A stretch of DNA of 64,000 bases from Burkholderia sp. SRS-46 (GTDB lineage: Bacteria; Pseudomonadota; Gammaproteobacteria; Burkholderiales; Burkholderiaceae), in contig NZ_PTXL01000008.1 in assembly GCF_004343775.1 (NCBI RefSeq), forward strand, positions 310,001 through 374,000, read 5' to 3'. Each line of letters starts with the position of its first letter. The stretch's first letter is position 1. Positions 52,303-61,485 of this stretch are shown one piece after another. Position numbers and translations under genes: made by a program. The notes under the pieces were generated by a model that worked only from the letters and a program-made list of their open reading frames with translations, was not told where the DNA came from and did no database searches.

Positions 52303-54411
52303 TCAGCTTCGCGCGGGCGCGGGCCCGAGATGGGCCCACAGGAAACCGAATTCGGCCGCGTCGGATTCGGCGCGCTCCAGATCGTCGGCGCTGCCGTGAC
52401 CGCCGTCGGTGTTCTCCCAGTACCACACCTGCCCGTGACCGAGCGCGTGCATGCGCGCGGCCATCTTGCGGGCATGCGCGGGATGCACGCGATCGTCGCG
52501 CGTCGACGTGGTCAGCAGCAGCGGCGGATACGTGACGCCCTCGCGCACGCGGTGATACGGCGAATACGCGGCCAGCGCCGCGCCCTCTCGCGGGTCGTCC
52601 GGATCGCCATACTCGTCGAGCCATGCCGCGCCCGCGTGCAGCTTCGGATAGCGCCGCATGTCGAGCAGCGGCACCCGGCACAGCACCGCGCCGAACAACG
52701 CCGGCCGCTGCACCATGCACGCGGCGACCAGCAGCCCGCCGTTGCTGCCGCCTTCGATGCCGAGTTGCGCGGCCGTCGTCACGCCCGTGCCGATCAGATC
52801 CTCGGCCACCGCGATGAAATCGTCGAACGAACGCTGCCGGTGTTCGCGCTGCGCGTCGACGTGCCAGCGCGGCCCGAACTCGCCGCCGCCGCGGATGTGC
52901 GCGAACGCCGCGACGCCGCCGCGCTCGAGCCACGCGATGCCGAGCGCATCGCTGTAGCCCGGCAGGTTCGGCAACGCAAAGCCGCCGTAACCGGACAGCA
53001 GGCACGGCCGCGCGACACGCACGCCGCCGTCGGGCGCATCGAGCGCATCACGTGGCCCGATCAGCGTGTACGGCACCACGGTGCCGTCGCGCGAGCGCGC
53101 GCTCGCGCGGCGCACGACGAGCCCGCCCGCATCGAACTGCACCGGCGGCCGGTCGAGCAGCACACGGCGCGACGGCGCATCGGCCGCGCGATCGGCAAGA
53201 TCGGCCAGCCAGCATTCGGGCGGATCGAGATAGGTGTCGACGTCCACGTACACGTCGTCGTTCAACGTCGATTCGACCGGCTCGACGTCGATCTGCGCGT
53301 CGCCCGGCCAGTCGAACGGCTGCGCACCCCACGTCCATGCGCCGTGGTCCGCCTGCCGCGGCTGCCACAGCATCGTGCGGTTGTGCACGTCGTCGAGCCA
53401 GCTCGCGATCAGCGTATGGCGCGTATGCGTCCACGTGCACGCGGACGTCGACGGCCCCGGTTCGAACAGCGTCGTGAAATCGCGCGAACCGGCCAGGAAC
53501 GCCGTCTCGCGGATCGCGAGCAGCGAGCCGCCCGCGTGGCGCACGCCGTCGCAGTCCCAATCGAGCCGCGGCTCCAGCACGAGCCAGCCCTCCCAGAACC
53601 CGATCTCGACGTACGTGGGCGCGTCATAGCGCACCCACTCGCCGGCCTCCGTCAACCAATAGGCATGCGCATCGAAGAAATCGACGCTGCGCCACGCGAC
53701 GTGCCGGCCGTCGATCGGATCGAACCACGCCCCGGCGCTGATGTCGTCGGGCTCGCCGCGAAACACGACCGGCGCGTCGGCGAGCGGCGTGCCACGCACC
53801 CAGCGCCGCACGTCATACGGATAGCCGGCTGCGGTCGCATGCGCTTCGCCGCGATCCCAGCTCACGTAGACGGTGTCGCGATCGATCCAGCCGATCGTGT
53901 GATGGCCCGGCTCGTCGATCGTGAAACCCGCGTCGACGAAACGGCGCTCGACCAGATCGAACTCGCGCACGACCACCGCATCGGCGCCGCCCGGCGACAG
54001 CGACAGCAGCGCACGATCGCCGTCCGGATACAGGATCGCGTCCTGCTCGAACACCCACGACTCGCCCTCGTCGGCGCCGAGCGCGTCGACGTCGAGCAGC
54101 GTTTCCCACGCCGGCCGGCCCGCGCGCCAGTCGTCCCAGCGCGCGCGGCGCCACAGCCCCTTCGGATGCAGGTCGTCCTGCCACAGGTCGTAGGCCCAGT
54201 CGCGCCAGCGGGTCGGAATCACCGGGCGCTCGCGCGGCAGGTAGGCGTGCGCGAGACGCGCGACGAGCGCGCGATAAGCATCGTCATCGCGCAGCGCGGC
54301 GCGCGTGCGCGCGTTCTGCTCGTCGACCCACGCGCGGGCGCGCGCGCTGTCGAGCGCTTCGAGATAACGGAACGGATCGGCCCCGGCGGGCCAGCGGAAG
54401 GAATCGGACAT
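52303..54411 (-). CDS. Prolyl oligopeptidase family serine peptidase (S9)
   Basis: 702 residues from MSDSFRWPAGADPFRYLEALDSARARAW. The N-terminal two thirds form the beta-propeller gate; the C-terminal alpha/beta-hydrolase domain has GIEGGSNGGLLV with nucleophile Ser556, the acid in TSTRDDRVHPAHARKM and the His in TDGGHGSADD. No signal peptide, so cytoplasmic. Substrates are short peptides, probably cut after proline, though S9A members vary. Converges with xthA; seven codons upstream are open but unlikely to be used. Confidence 0.9.
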   Translation of the reverse strand: MSDSFRWPAGADPFRYLEALDSARARAWVDEQNARTRAALRDDDAYRALVARLAHAYLPRERPVIPTRWRDWAYDLWQDDLHPKGLWRRARWDDWRAGRPAWETLLDVDALGADEGESWVFEQDAILYPDGDRALLSLSPGGADAVVVREFDLVERRFVDAGFTIDEPGHHTIGWIDRDTVYVSWDRGEAHATAAGYPYDVRRWVRGTPLADAPVVFRGEPDDISAGAWFDPIDGRHVAWRSVDFFDAHAYWLTEAGEWVRYDAPTYVEIGFWEGWLVLEPRLDWDCDGVRHAGGSLLAIRETAFLAGSRDFTTLFEPGPSTSACTWTHTRHTLIASWLDDVHNRTMLWQPRQADHGAWTWGAQPFDWPGDAQIDVEPVESTLNDDVYVDVDTYLDPPECWLADLADRAADAPSRRVLLDRPPVQFDAGGLVVRRASARSRDGTVVPYTLIGPRDALDAPDGGVRVARPCLLSGYGGFALPNLPGYSDALGIAWLERGGVAAFAHIRGGGEFGPRWHVDAQREHRQRSFDDFIAVAEDLIGTGVTTAAQLGIEGGSNGGLLVAACMVQRPALFGAVLCRVPLLDMRRYPKLHAGAAWLDEYGDPDDPREGAALAAYSPYHRVREGVTYPPLLLTTSTRDDRVHPAHARKMAARMHALGHGQVWYWENTDGGHGSADDLERAESDAAEFGFLWAHLGPAPARS

Positions 54412-54492
54412 GACGGAGCGGCGTGACGGCAAACCGCGATTATGTCCGATCGGGCGGCATGCGCGGGGGCCCGCGCATGCCGCACCGCGCGC

Positions 54493-56001
54493 TTACGGCT
54501 CCAGATGCAGTTCCTGGATCTTGCGCGTGATCGTGTTGCGGCCGATGCCGAGCCGCTCGGCCGCCTCGACCTTGCGGCCGCGCGTGAAGTCGAGCGCCTC
54601 GCGGATCACCGCGGCCTCGAAGCGGCGCGCGAGCTCGTCCATCACGTCGGCCGAGTTCTCGCGCAGCAGGCGCGCGACTTCGGTGCGCAGCCCGTGCTCC
54701 CACATCGGATAGCCGGCCGGGCCGCTCCCGTTCGGCGCGACGGCGACGGGTGCCCCCGCCATGCCGGCAACCGGCTGCAAGGGCGGCGACTCGCCACCCG
54801 CCGCGTGCGCATCGGCGCCGTCGGCCGTTACCGCGACGGCCGCGCCGGACGGCACGAGATCGGGTGGCAGATCCTTGATCTCGACCGTCTGCGCGGGCGC
54901 CATCACGGTCAGCCAGTTCGCGAGGTTCTCGAGCTGCCGCACGTTACCGGGGAACGGCAGCGACGTCAGGTACGCAAGCGCGTCGTCGGACACGCGCTTC
55001 GGCTCGACGCCGAGATCGCGCGCGCTCTTCTGCAGGAAGTGGCGCGTGAGCAGCGGAATGTCCTCCGAGCGTTCGCGCAACGCCGGCAGGCGCAGCCGGA
55101 TCACGTTGAGGCGGTGATACAAGTCCTCGCGGAACAGCCCCTGGCGCACGCGTGACTCGAGGTTCTGGTGCGTCGCCGCGATCACGCGCACATTCGAGCG
55201 CAGCGGGCTGTGGCCGCCGACGCGGTAGAACTGGCCATCCGACAGCACGCGCAGCAGGCGCGTCTGCAGGTCGAACGGCATGTCGCCGATTTCGTCGAGG
55301 AACAGCGTGCCGTTCTCGGCCTGCTCGAAGCGGCCCTGGCGGGTCGTCTGCGCGCCGGTGAACGCGCCGCGCTCGTGGCCGAACAGCTCGGATTCGAGCA
55401 GGTCCTTCGGAATCGCCGCGGTGTTGAGCGCGATGAACGGCCCGTTCGCGCGCGGGCTGTGACGGTGCAGCGCGCGGGCGACGAGCTCCTTGCCGGTGCC
55501 CGACTCGCCGGTGATCAGCACGGTCGCGGCCGAATGCGACAGGCGGCCGATCGCGCGGAACATGTCCTGCATCGCCGGCGCCTGGCCGAGCATCTCGGGC
55601 GCCTCGGCAACCCGGTCGTCCTCGGGCACGCCGCCGCGCAGGCTCTCCTCCACGGCGCGACGGATCAGCTCGACGGCCTTGTCGACGTCGAACGGCTTCG
55701 CGAGATATTCGAACGCGCCGCCCTGGAATGCCGCGACGGCACTGTCGAGATCCGAGAACGCGGTCATGATGATCACGGGCAGGCCCGGCATCCGCTCGTG
55801 CATCGCCTGCAGCAGCTCGAGGCCCGAGCCGCCCGGCATCCGGATGTCGGACACCAGCACCTGCGGCGTCTCGTGATCGAGCGCACTGAGCGCATCGCGC
55901 ACGTTGGCGAAGCTCTTCGTCGCGAAGCTGTCGCGGGCGAGCGCCTTTTCGAGCACCCAGCGGATCGATTGGTCGTCGTCTACTATCCAGATCGGCTTCA
56001 T
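54493..56001 (-). CDS. ntrC: Nitrogen response regulator NtrC
   Basis: 502 residues. Receiver domain with WIVDDDQSIRW and phospho-Asp52 (VSDIRMPGGSG); sigma-54 AAA+ domain with GESGTGKELVARALH (Walker A), GAFTGA loop and LFLDEIGDM (Walker B); then a Fis-type helix-turn-helix (EAAERLGIGRNTITRKIQEL). It activates sigma-54 promoters under nitrogen limitation. It follows ntrB by 39 bases in the standard glnA-ntrB-ntrC order. A long Ala/Gly-rich linker precedes the DNA-binding end. Confidence 0.97.
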   Translation of the reverse strand: MKPIWIVDDDQSIRWVLEKALARDSFATKSFANVRDALSALDHETPQVLVSDIRMPGGSGLELLQAMHERMPGLPVIIMTAFSDLDSAVAAFQGGAFEYLAKPFDVDKAVELIRRAVEESLRGGVPEDDRVAEAPEMLGQAPAMQDMFRAIGRLSHSAATVLITGESGTGKELVARALHRHSPRANGPFIALNTAAIPKDLLESELFGHERGAFTGAQTTRQGRFEQAENGTLFLDEIGDMPFDLQTRLLRVLSDGQFYRVGGHSPLRSNVRVIAATHQNLESRVRQGLFREDLYHRLNVIRLRLPALRERSEDIPLLTRHFLQKSARDLGVEPKRVSDDALAYLTSLPFPGNVRQLENLANWLTVMAPAQTVEIKDLPPDLVPSGAAVAVTADGADAHAAGGESPPLQPVAGMAGAPVAVAPNGSGPAGYPMWEHGLRTEVARLLRENSADVMDELARRFEAAVIREALDFTRGRKVEAAERLGIGRNTITRKIQELHLEP

Positions 56002-56040
56002 AGGTCGGTCAGATGTCTCGGTGAATCGCGGTGTCGCCGC

Positions 56041-57183
56041 TCAATGATCGAGCGGCAGCAAAATCTGAAATTCGGTACGACCGGGCCGGCTTTCGACCTC
56101 GATCATCCCGTCGTGCTGTTGCACGAACGTCTGCGCGAGCGTGAGGCCGAGGCCGCTGCCGTCCTCGCGCCCCGATACGAGCGGATAGAAGATCCGGTCG
56201 CGAATCTCGTCCGGAATGCCCGGCCCGTTGTCGATCACATGCAAATCCAGTGCCAGCTTGTACAGGCGCTTCGCGATCGTGATCTTGCGCGCGACCCGCG
56301 TGCGCAACTCGATACGCGCGTCGCCCTGCGCGATCCGCTCGCGCAGCGCCTGCGCCGCGTTGCGCACGATGTTCAGCAGCGCCTGGATCAGCTGCTCCTT
56401 GTCGCCCCGCAGGTCCGGCACGCTGACGTCGTAGTCGCGCTCGATCGACAGCCCGCGCGGGAATTCGGCCAGCATCACCGCGCGCACGCGCTCGCACACT
56501 TCGTGAATGTTCACGTCGCCGACGATGTGCGGATGCCGGTGCGGCTCGAGTAGCCGGTCGACGAGCGTCTGCAGGCGGTCGGATTCCTTGATGATCACCT
56601 GCGTGTATTCGCGCAGCTCGCCGCGCTCGCGCTCGCCGAGCTCGAATTCGAGCAGCTGCGCCGCGCCGCGGATCCCGCCGAGCGGGTTCTTGATCTCGTG
56701 CGCGAGGTTGCGGATCAGCTGCTTGTTGACCGCGGTGAGATCGTGGATACGCTCCTCGCGGTCGGTGCGCGACTGCCGCTCGTTCTCGAACAGCTCGACG
56801 AGCACGAAATCCGGCGCGCTCTCGAGAAAGCCGACGATCGCGTGCACGTGCAGCGGCTCGCGGCCGGGCCGGTCGAGCACGGTGTCGAGGTGCGTCGCAT
56901 GGAAGCGCTCCTCGCCGATCGCGGTGATCGTCGACGCGAGCTCGTTCGCGTTCGGGAAAATCTCGCCCCACGGCCGCTGCGCGAGCTGCCGGCGCGAGAT
57001 GTCGAGCATCGCCTCCGCGGACGGATTCGCGAACGCGATCCTCAGCGTCCTGCGGTCGAGCACCAGCACGACCGTCGGCAACGCCTCGAGGCCGGCGAGC
57101 AGCCCCGCGCGCGCGAGCCGCTCGTCATCCGTCAGACGCTCAGGCTGCCCCGTCTTCGCCTTGATCAGATTCTTCAGAACCAT
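56041..57183 (-). CDS. ntrB: Nitrogen sensor kinase NtrB
   Basis: 380 residues, cytoplasmic. An N-terminal PAS domain (LPTVVLVLDRRTLRIAFANPSAEAML) is followed by HisKA with phospho-His162 (RNLAHEIKNPLGGIRGAAQLLEFEL) and HATPase_c (NIVRNAAQAL, VIDNGPGIPDEIRDRIFYPLVSGREDGSGLGL). It phosphorylates or dephosphorylates NtrC under control of PII. It lies between glnA (164 bases upstream with a terminator-like hairpin) and ntrC. Confidence 0.97.
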   Translation of the reverse strand: MVLKNLIKAKTGQPERLTDDERLARAGLLAGLEALPTVVLVLDRRTLRIAFANPSAEAMLDISRRQLAQRPWGEIFPNANELASTITAIGEERFHATHLDTVLDRPGREPLHVHAIVGFLESAPDFVLVELFENERQSRTDREERIHDLTAVNKQLIRNLAHEIKNPLGGIRGAAQLLEFELGERERGELREYTQVIIKESDRLQTLVDRLLEPHRHPHIVGDVNIHEVCERVRAVMLAEFPRGLSIERDYDVSVPDLRGDKEQLIQALLNIVRNAAQALRERIAQGDARIELRTRVARKITIAKRLYKLALDLHVIDNGPGIPDEIRDRIFYPLVSGREDGSGLGLTLAQTFVQQHDGMIEVESRPGRTEFQILLPLDH

Positions 57184-57225
57184 CTTGCGTTCGTGTCGCG
57201 CAAAAATTGTGAAATCCGCGGAACA

Positions 57226-57256
57226 AAAAGGGGACGGCTGGGCGCCGTCCCCTTTT
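57226..57256. terminator. Terminator or attenuator between glnA and ntrB
   Basis: 13-base perfect arms AAAAGGGGACGGC / GCCGTCCCCTTTT around five bases, with short T-run after it on the minus strand. It would end most glnA transcripts and let some continue into ntrBC, as in other glnA-ntrBC operons. Confidence 0.85.
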
Positions 57257-57347
57257 CAGAATCCACTGCCTGCGCCGGGAACTGCGCGGCGCAAGCGAAC
57301 CGGCGTGCGGCGCTTCGCCCGCTGAAGCGTCGAAGCGCCATTGCCGC

Positions 57348-58763
57348 TTACAGCGAGTAATACATCTCGAACTCGATCGGATGCGTCGTCATGCGGAACT
57401 TCGCGAGTTCCTGTTCCTTCAGCGCAAGGTACGCATCGATCATGCCGTCCGTGAACACGCCGCCGCGCGTCAGGAACTCGCGATCCTTGTCGAGCGCTTC
57501 GAGTGCCTGGTCGAGGCCCGCGCAGACGGTCGGGATCTTTGCATCCTCTTCCGGCGGCAGGTCGTACAGGTTCTTGTCGGCAGCTTCGCCCGGATGGATC
57601 TTGTTCTGGATCCCGTCGAGACCGGCCATCATCAGTGCCGTGAAGCACAGGTACGGGTTCGCCATCGGGTCCGGGAAGCGCGTTTCGATACGGCGGCCCT
57701 TCGGGTTCGACACGTGCGGAATGCGGATCGATGCCGAACGGTTGCGCGCCGAGTAAGCGAGCTTGACCGGTGCCTCGAAGTGCGGAACCAGGCGCTTGTA
57801 CGAGTTCGTCGTCGGGTTCGTGATCGCGTTCAGCGCGCGGGCGTGCTTGATGATGCCGCCGATGTAGAACAGCGCCAGTTCCGACAGGCCGGCATAGCCG
57901 TTGCCCGCGAACAGGTTCTGGCCGTCCTTCCAGATCGACTGGTGAACGTGCATGCCCGAACCGTTGTCGCCGACGATCGGCTTCGGCATGAACGTCGCCG
58001 TCTTGCCGTACGAGTGCGCGACGTTGTGGATGATGTACTTCGACCACTGCGTCCAGTCGGCGCGCTGCACCAGCGTCGAGAACTTCGTGCCGATTTCGTT
58101 CTGGCCCTGGCCCGCCACTTCGTGGTGGTGCACTTCGACCGGGATGCCGAGCTGTTCGAGCAGCAGGCACATTTCCGAACGCATGTCCTGGAACGTGTCG
58201 ACCGGCGCGACCGGGAAGTAGCCGCCCTTCGTGCCCGGACGGTGGCCCGTGTTGCCGCCTTCGAATTCCTTGCCCGACGACCACGGCGCTTCTTCCGAGT
58301 TGATCTTCACGAAGCAGCCCGACATGTCCGTGCTCCACTGGACCGAGTCGAAAATGAAGAATTCCGGCTCCGGACCGAAGAAGGCCGTATCGCCGATGCC
58401 CGTGCTCTTCAGGTACGCTTCGCCGCGCTTCGCGAGCGAACGCGGGTCGCGCTCGTAGCCCTTGCCGTCGGCCGGCTCGACCACGTCGCAGGTCAGCACC
58501 AGGGTCGATTCTTCGTAGAACGGGTCGACGAATGCAGCGCTCGGATCCGGCATGAGCAGCATGTCCGACGCCTCGATGCCCTTCCAGCCCGCGATCGACG
58601 AACCGTCGAATGCATGGCCGCTTTCGAACTTGTCTTCGTCAAACGCCGAAACCGGCACCGACACGTGCTGTTCCTTGCCGCGCGTATCCGTGAAGCGGAA
58701 ATCGACAAACTTGACGTCCTCGTCCTTCACGAGCTGCATGACGTCGGCGACGGTTTTACTCAT
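57348..58763 (-). CDS. glnA: Glutamine synthetase type I
   Basis: 471 residues from MSKTVADVMQLVKDEDVKFVDFRFTD. Motifs: FDGSSIAGWKGIEASDM, EPEFFIFD, the metal/glutamate site VEVHHHEVAGQGQNEIG, ATP loop KPIVGDNGSGMHVHQS, and NLYDLPPEE with the tyrosine that is adenylylated in GSI-beta enzymes (about residue 398). It makes glutamine from glutamate and ammonia. Transcription is predicted from a sigma-54 promoter with two NtrC sites upstream. Confidence 0.98.
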   Translation of the reverse strand: MSKTVADVMQLVKDEDVKFVDFRFTDTRGKEQHVSVPVSAFDEDKFESGHAFDGSSIAGWKGIEASDMLLMPDPSAAFVDPFYEESTLVLTCDVVEPADGKGYERDPRSLAKRGEAYLKSTGIGDTAFFGPEPEFFIFDSVQWSTDMSGCFVKINSEEAPWSSGKEFEGGNTGHRPGTKGGYFPVAPVDTFQDMRSEMCLLLEQLGIPVEVHHHEVAGQGQNEIGTKFSTLVQRADWTQWSKYIIHNVAHSYGKTATFMPKPIVGDNGSGMHVHQSIWKDGQNLFAGNGYAGLSELALFYIGGIIKHARALNAITNPTTNSYKRLVPHFEAPVKLAYSARNRSASIRIPHVSNPKGRRIETRFPDPMANPYLCFTALMMAGLDGIQNKIHPGEAADKNLYDLPPEEDAKIPTVCAGLDQALEALDKDREFLTRGGVFTDGMIDAYLALKEQELAKFRMTTHPIEFEMYYSL

Positions 58764-58875
58764 AACCTCTTCTCCTGATTGAACAATTCCGGCGGACTGG
58801 GAACCGCCTCGTTTATCGAGCTGATCGGGGTCTTGCTTTGGCGCAGCGCGCCCCGATTCGACCGAATTCTATAAA

Positions 58876-58890
58876 GCAGCTTCCGTGCCA
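58876..58890 (-). promoter_or_regulatory. Sigma-54 promoter of glnA
   Basis: Minus-strand TGGCACG-N4-CTGC, close to the consensus TGGCACG-N4-TTGC, with the invariant GG and GC ten bases apart. The start of transcription would be near 58865, about 100 bases before glnA. Confidence 0.8.
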
Positions 58891-58988
58891 TGCACGCGCA
58901 AGATCGGCGCAAATCGCGCCGGGCTCGCCACGACGGGGCTTCGGCGCGCGATTTCGGGGCCTCGCGCGACCCGGCCGGTCGATCGGAA

Positions 58989-59003
58989 GCACCTTGGCGG
59001 TGC
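58989..59003. promoter_or_regulatory. NtrC enhancer site 1 of glnA
   Basis: GCACC-N5-GGTGC, a perfect inverted repeat of the NtrC type, about 130 bases upstream of the predicted sigma-54 start. Confidence 0.75.
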
Positions 59004-59058
59004 ACTTCGACACGCCAGGCATTCGGAAGGAACCATCATGGTGCATCCACGCCATTCT

Positions 59059-59073
59059 GCACCTTTTTGGTGA
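59059..59073. promoter_or_regulatory. NtrC enhancer site 2 of glnA
   Basis: GCACC-N5-GGTGA, one mismatch from site 1 and 70 bases further away, i.e. about seven turns of the helix on. Two sites help NtrC form the active oligomer. It lies about 95 bases before the divergent rhodanese gene and could affect that gene too. Confidence 0.65.
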
Positions 59074-59168
59074 TCGCGTAGCCGGTGCGCGCATCGCGCG
59101 GCACCCGGCCGGCACACGGCACGCGTCGCGCTAGAATATTCGTTTGATCGATACGGAGACCTCCTGCC

Positions 59169-59633
59169 ATGAGTACGCTCGAACAGCTTTACGCGAAGGC
59201 CGACGAACGCCGCGCGCAAGGCTCGCTGACTTACGCCGGCGCGCTGCTGCCGGCCGAAGCATTCGAACTGCTGCAGCTCGATCCGGCGGCGCGTCTCGTG
59301 GACGTGCGCACCCGCGCCGAGCTGGACTGGATCGGCCGCCCGCTCGTCGGCGACGGCCAGTACCTGCACCTCGAATGGACCCGCTACCCCGGCGGCGTAC
59401 CGAACGCCGAATTCGTCAACGAGCTGAAGGCCGCGGTCGAGCCCGGCGCGCCGGTGCTGTTCCTGTGCCGCAGCGCCGCGCGCTCGAAGCTCGCCGCGGT
59501 CGCCGCCGCGCAGGCCGGCTTCACGAAGGCGCTCGACCTGCTCGAAGGCTTCGAGGGCGCAAAGGACGCCGAGGGCCACCGCAAGACGGTCGACGGCTGG
59601 TGCTTCCGCAAGCTGCCGTGGATCGGCGCCTGA
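59169..59633 (+). CDS. Rhodanese-domain protein
   Basis: 154 residues with one rhodanese fold: LVDVRTRAELDWIGRP, then the active loop FLCRSAARSKLAA with the sulfur-carrying Cys, and LLEGFEGAKDAEGHRK at the end. No signal peptide. It may transfer sulfane sulfur, but the acceptor is unknown. It is divergent from glnA and the gap contains the NtrC sites. GGAGACCTCC before the ATG may provide the ribosome site. Confidence 0.9.
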   Translation: MSTLEQLYAKADERRAQGSLTYAGALLPAEAFELLQLDPAARLVDVRTRAELDWIGRPLVGDGQYLHLEWTRYPGGVPNAEFVNELKAAVEPGAPVLFLCRSAARSKLAAVAAAQAGFTKALDLLEGFEGAKDAEGHRKTVDGWCFRKLPWIGA

Positions 59634-59739
59634 CGCCGCACACGCGCCGCCCGCCCCGCCTGCGTCATCGTCGAGCCGGGCGATGACACCCCGATGACGG
59701 GCCGCCTTGCGCGGCCCGTTGCCGTTTGGCGGCCGGCGC

Positions 59740-60555
59740 TCAGGCGCGCGGCGCGTCGGGCTCGACGACGTCGCCGCCGAGCAGGTGCACGCCTTCGCGC
59801 AGCTTCACGAACGCGGCCGCGACCGCCTCCGGCTCGCCCTTCACGCCGAGATCGATGTGGCGGCGCGCGTAGATCCCGCCCCGCTCCGCATCGCCGACGC
59901 TCGGCAGGCTGAACACCCGCACGCCCGGGAAATCGCGCTCGATCTTCTCCATCAGCGGCGTGAGCGTCGATTCCGGCAGCTCGAACACGTACAACGAGCG
60001 CTCCGCGTGCGGCGTCGCGTGATGCAGATGCGCGTAGCGCGTGTCGAGCACCCATTCGATCATCGGCCACGCCATCACCGGGAAGCCCGGCACGAAATGG
60101 AGGTCGTCGACGGAAAAGCCCGGAATCCGGTTGTAGCCGTTCGGGATGATCGTCGCGCCGCGCGGGAACACGCCCATGTTGAGGCGGTGCTGGTTCTCGG
60201 GCGAATCGAAGTCGATCGGCCGGTCCGGATCGGTGTGCGTCTCGCGGATCCGCTCCTGGATCAGCAGCTTCGCGTCCGGGTGCAGCTCGAGCGGCACGCC
60301 GAGCGCGGCGGCCGCGCATTGCCGCGTATGGTCGTCCGGCGTCGCGCCGATGCCGCCCGTCGAGAACACGATGTCGCCCGACGCGAACGCGCGCGCGAGC
60401 GTCGCGGTGATCCGCGCGGGATCGTCGCCGACGTACTCGGCCCAGTCGAGCGCGAGGCCGCGCGCGCCGAGCAGCGCGATGACCTTCGCCAGATGCTTGT
60501 CCTGCCGGCGGCCCGAGAGGATCTCGTCGCCGATGATGATGATGCCGATACTCAT
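59740..60555 (-). CDS. Molybdopterin-binding (CinA/MoaB-like) protein
   Basis: 271 residues from MSIGIIIIGDEILSGRRQDKHLAKVIALL. The N-terminal MoCF_biosynth domain has STGGIGATPDD, typical of CinA N-terminal domains. The C-terminal CinA deamidase domain is absent, so this is the short form. Activity is unknown; CinA-like proteins handle nucleotide or pyridine metabolites. Its ATG overlaps the stop of the upstream membrane protein gene by four bases, so the two are cotranslated. Confidence 0.88.
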   Translation of the reverse strand: MSIGIIIIGDEILSGRRQDKHLAKVIALLGARGLALDWAEYVGDDPARITATLARAFASGDIVFSTGGIGATPDDHTRQCAAAALGVPLELHPDAKLLIQERIRETHTDPDRPIDFDSPENQHRLNMGVFPRGATIIPNGYNRIPGFSVDDLHFVPGFPVMAWPMIEWVLDTRYAHLHHATPHAERSLYVFELPESTLTPLMEKIERDFPGVRVFSLPSVGDAERGGIYARRHIDLGVKGEPEAVAAAFVKLREGVHLLGGDVVEPDAPRA

Positions 60556-61379
60556 GCCTGCCCCATGTCGATTGTGGTGGCGCGCGGCGTCGCGCGCAGG
60601 GTTTCGAGCGCGCGCAGGCAGTAATGGCCGAACCACAGCGCCGAAAACACCAGAATGAATGCATAAACCCAGATCATCGCCGCCGCGACGAACGGAAACA
60701 GCACCATCATCCAGACCGACGACACCCAGACGAAGGTCGGCACCGTGCCGAGCAGCCCGGTTGCGATGCCGATGCCGATCAGCGGCCAGCGATGCTGCCG
60801 CACCAGTGCGCGGCGTTCGTCGCGGCTCGCGTGCAGCGCGAGCGCGTCGTAGGTCATCATCCGGTACGTGAGCCAGCCGAAGATCACCGGCGGCAGCAGC
60901 CCGAAGAACGGCGGGATCAGCCACAGCGGCAGCGTGACGACGAGCACCACGATACTGGCGAACGACGCCCACAGCGAGTTGGCCATGCTGCCGACGAACG
61001 TGCCGCCCCGCTTCATCTCGAGCGCGGCGAACTGGCGGTTCGACAGGTGCTTGATCACGACCGGCATCGAGATCGTCGCGATCAGCAGCAGCACCGTCAG
61101 CACGATCAGCGGAATCGCCAGCGCCACGACGACGAACGGCGCGACGACCGCGTGCAGCTGCGACATGCCGATCACGTCGAACACCCGGTACAGCACCGAC
61201 GTCAGCGCGAAGCCGTCGAGCGCGCCGCGCGCGGCGTCGATCAGCGTCTGCCACGAGAACCACAGCAGGATGCCCCAGAACGCGGCGGAGACGACGAACG
61301 GCATCAGGGTGAGCCAGAGCATGCGCGGGTGCAGCGCGCCCGCGAATGCCCGGACGAAGGAGCGCAGCAAGTCGTTCAT
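60552..61379 (-). CDS. EI24/CysZ-like membrane protein
   Basis: 275 residues from MNDLLRSFVRAFAGALHPRML with about five to six hydrophobic segments (LWLTLMPFVVSAAFWGILLWF, VVAPFVVVALAIPLIVLTVLLLI, FASIVVLVVTLPLWLIPPFFGLLPPVIFGWL, and two near the C-terminus). The layout suits the EI24 domain family that includes the sulfate transporter CysZ, but sulfate transport is not demonstrated. The frame extends 23 codons upstream without support. Confidence 0.82.
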   Translation of the reverse strand: MNDLLRSFVRAFAGALHPRMLWLTLMPFVVSAAFWGILLWFSWQTLIDAARGALDGFALTSVLYRVFDVIGMSQLHAVVAPFVVVALAIPLIVLTVLLLIATISMPVVIKHLSNRQFAALEMKRGGTFVGSMANSLWASFASIVVLVVTLPLWLIPPFFGLLPPVIFGWLTYRMMTYDALALHASRDERRALVRQHRWPLIGIGIATGLLGTVPTFVWVSSVWMMVLFPFVAAAMIWVYAFILVFSALWFGHYCLRALETLRATPRATTIDMGQA

Positions 61380-61485
61380 GCGAGCCTGTGTCGACGGAGA
61401 AAAACGGGGAAAGGATAAACCACGCGGCCCGCATGCGCCAAAGCACATGCGGGCCGCGGGGCGAATCGGTGCGGGCCGACGTGGG

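Noticed and set aside
52330..54426. 698-codon plus-strand frame opposite the S9 peptidase
   Set aside because: No recognisable motifs and an Arg/His-rich composition; the minus-strand gene has the catalytic triad.
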